Assembly (NCBI RefSeq): GCF_900176075.1
Contig: NZ_FWWV01000008.1
Span: 1 to 64,000, forward strand
Direction of reading: 5' to 3'
DNA length: 64,000 bases
Source: Pasteurella testudinis DSM 23072
Lineage (GTDB): Bacteria > Pseudomonadota > Gammaproteobacteria > Enterobacterales > Pasteurellaceae
Position 1 is the stretch's first letter. Each line of letters starts with the position of its first letter. The notes under the pieces were generated by a model, which saw nothing but the letters and a program-made list of their open reading frames with translations, was not told the origin of the DNA and ran no database searches. Below are positions 63,364-64,000 of the stretch, piece by piece. The translations under genes and the position numbers were made by a program.

Positions 63364-63786
63364 ATGTCGTACAGACGCAAGCGCCGTGATATGAAATCAG
63401 AAATTAATATTGTTCCGTTTTTGGACGTATTATTGGTTTTATTACTGATTTTTATGGCAACGGCACCGATTATTAGTCAAAGCGTACAAGTGGAGCTGCC
63501 GGATTCGGTTGATAGCCAATCGGTTTCCAATGAAGATAAAACGCCGGTTATTTTAGAAGTGGCGGGTGTCGGGTTATATACGCTGGCAATTAACGGTGAA
63601 CGCAATGAAAATTTGACCGAAGAGATGGTGACGGAGATGGCCAAGCAGGAATTTGATAAAGATAACAATACCTTGTTTTTGGTCGGCGGAGCAAAAGAAG
63701 CGCCATATGAAGAGGTGATTAAAGCGTTGAATTTGCTACATCTTGCCGGAATTAAATCCGTTGGCTTAATGACCAACCCTTTATAA
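63364..63786 (+). CDS. tolR: Tol-Pal system protein TolR
   Basis: 140 residues with one N-terminal membrane helix (SEINIVPFLDVLLVLLLIFMATAPII). Asp23-type residue in the helix (FLDV) is the expected proton-path acid. The rest is periplasmic. AGAGGATATT precedes the ATG. Confidence 0.97.
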   Translation: MSYRRKRRDMKSEINIVPFLDVLLVLLLIFMATAPIISQSVQVELPDSVDSQSVSNEDKTPVILEVAGVGLYTLAINGERNENLTEEMVTEMAKQEFDKDNNTLFLVGGAKEAPYEEVIKALNLLHLAGIKSVGLMTNPL

Positions 63787-63809
63787 TAGACATAACGACG
63801 GGATAAGCG

Positions 63810-64000
63810 GTGCAGACTGAGAAAACACAGAAATTAAATCGTGCAGTTTTGATTTCAACTATCCTGCATGGATTACTGTTCGGAATTTTGATTTTGGGTT
63901 CCTTATGGTACAAATATATGCCGGCTGCCGGCGGCGGTGAGGGCGAAGGCGACGTGATGGGTGCGGTCATGGTCGATACTGGTTCGGCAGCGCAAGAGTG
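63810..64000 (+). CDS. tolA: TolA, N-terminal part (cut by window end)
   Basis: The gene starts with GTG at 63810, with GGGAT before it, and stays open to the window end (63 complete codons). The start QTEKTQKLNRAVLISTILHGLLFGILILGSLW has the single membrane helix with SHL-type segment (here STILHGLL) of TolA. The following Gly-rich part leads to the long helical periplasmic domain. TolA links the TolQR motor with Pal at the outer membrane. Confidence 0.9.
   Translation, partial: MQTEKTQKLNRAVLISTILHGLLFGILILGSLWYKYMPAAGGGEGEGDVMGAVMVDTGSAAQE

Overview
The window is a stretch of chromosome from a member of the Pasteurellaceae. The 9-base DNA uptake signal AAGTGCGGT and its complement occur dozens of times, inside genes and between them, which is the Haemophilus influenzae-type uptake sequence. 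Gene content and order (dmsABC, pepE/dcuC/amidohydrolase cluster, bioAFGCD, cmoAB, aspS-nudB-yebC-ruvCAB, cydABX-ybgE-ybgC-tolQRA, an OmpP2-like porin, tRNA Gly-Cys-Leu) fit that family. Base composition looks richer in G+C than H. influenzae. The genus cannot be settled by eye.

Layout. 1-3.3 kb: tail of an IS481-type transposase cut by the window edge, ybaK, usg and a LysR regulator. 3.4-9.7 kb: a zinc alcohol dehydrogenase, a periplasmic rhodanese, and a peptide/amide-hydrolysis cluster (M20 hydrolase divergent from pepE, a DcuC-type carrier and an M20D amidohydrolase). 9.7-12.7 kb: hemerythrin-like, TusA-like and small exported proteins, a SatP acetate carrier and a DMT exporter. 12.9-17 kb: anaerobic DMSO reductase dmsABC behind a perfect FNR box. 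17-20.1 kb: an Nramp-related transporter, an AraC regulator and an AhpD-like protein. 20.2-26.6 kb: a complete seven-gene Mrp (Mnh) sodium/proton antiporter operon followed by an overlapping CPBP-family membrane protease-like gene. 26.7-33.9 kb: an unusual FAD enzyme of the fumarate reductase fold and a peptide-type ABC importer in which one permease and one ATPase are fused. 34.3-37.1 kb: pbpG, three tRNAs and metB. 37.2-41.8 kb: biotin operon bioA-F-G-C-D. 41.8-49.2 kb: CsiV-like and chalcone-isomerase-like exported proteins, fumC, a sugar-phosphate mutarotase, a ParDE toxin-antitoxin pair, tag, a small unknown protein, cmoB and cmoA. 49.3-52.4 kb: YdgA-like protein and porin. 52.5-57.9 kb: aspS, nudB, yebC, ruvC, ruvA, ruvB. 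58-64 kb: a small exported protein, cytochrome bd oxidase, and the tol system, cut off in tolA.

The genes describe a respiratory, host-adapted facultative anaerobe: FNR-type sites before dmsA and cydA, and CRP/FNR-like sites before fumC, link its respiration genes to oxygen and carbon supply. Many operons end in hairpins made of two inverted uptake sequences. Most of the window is ordinary conserved chromosome. I found no prophage, CRISPR array or clear new defence system. The parts most worth a second look are the Mrp operon with its coupled protease-like gene, the Nramp relative that lacks the metal-binding motif, the FAD enzyme with altered active-site motifs, and the permease-ATPase fusion.
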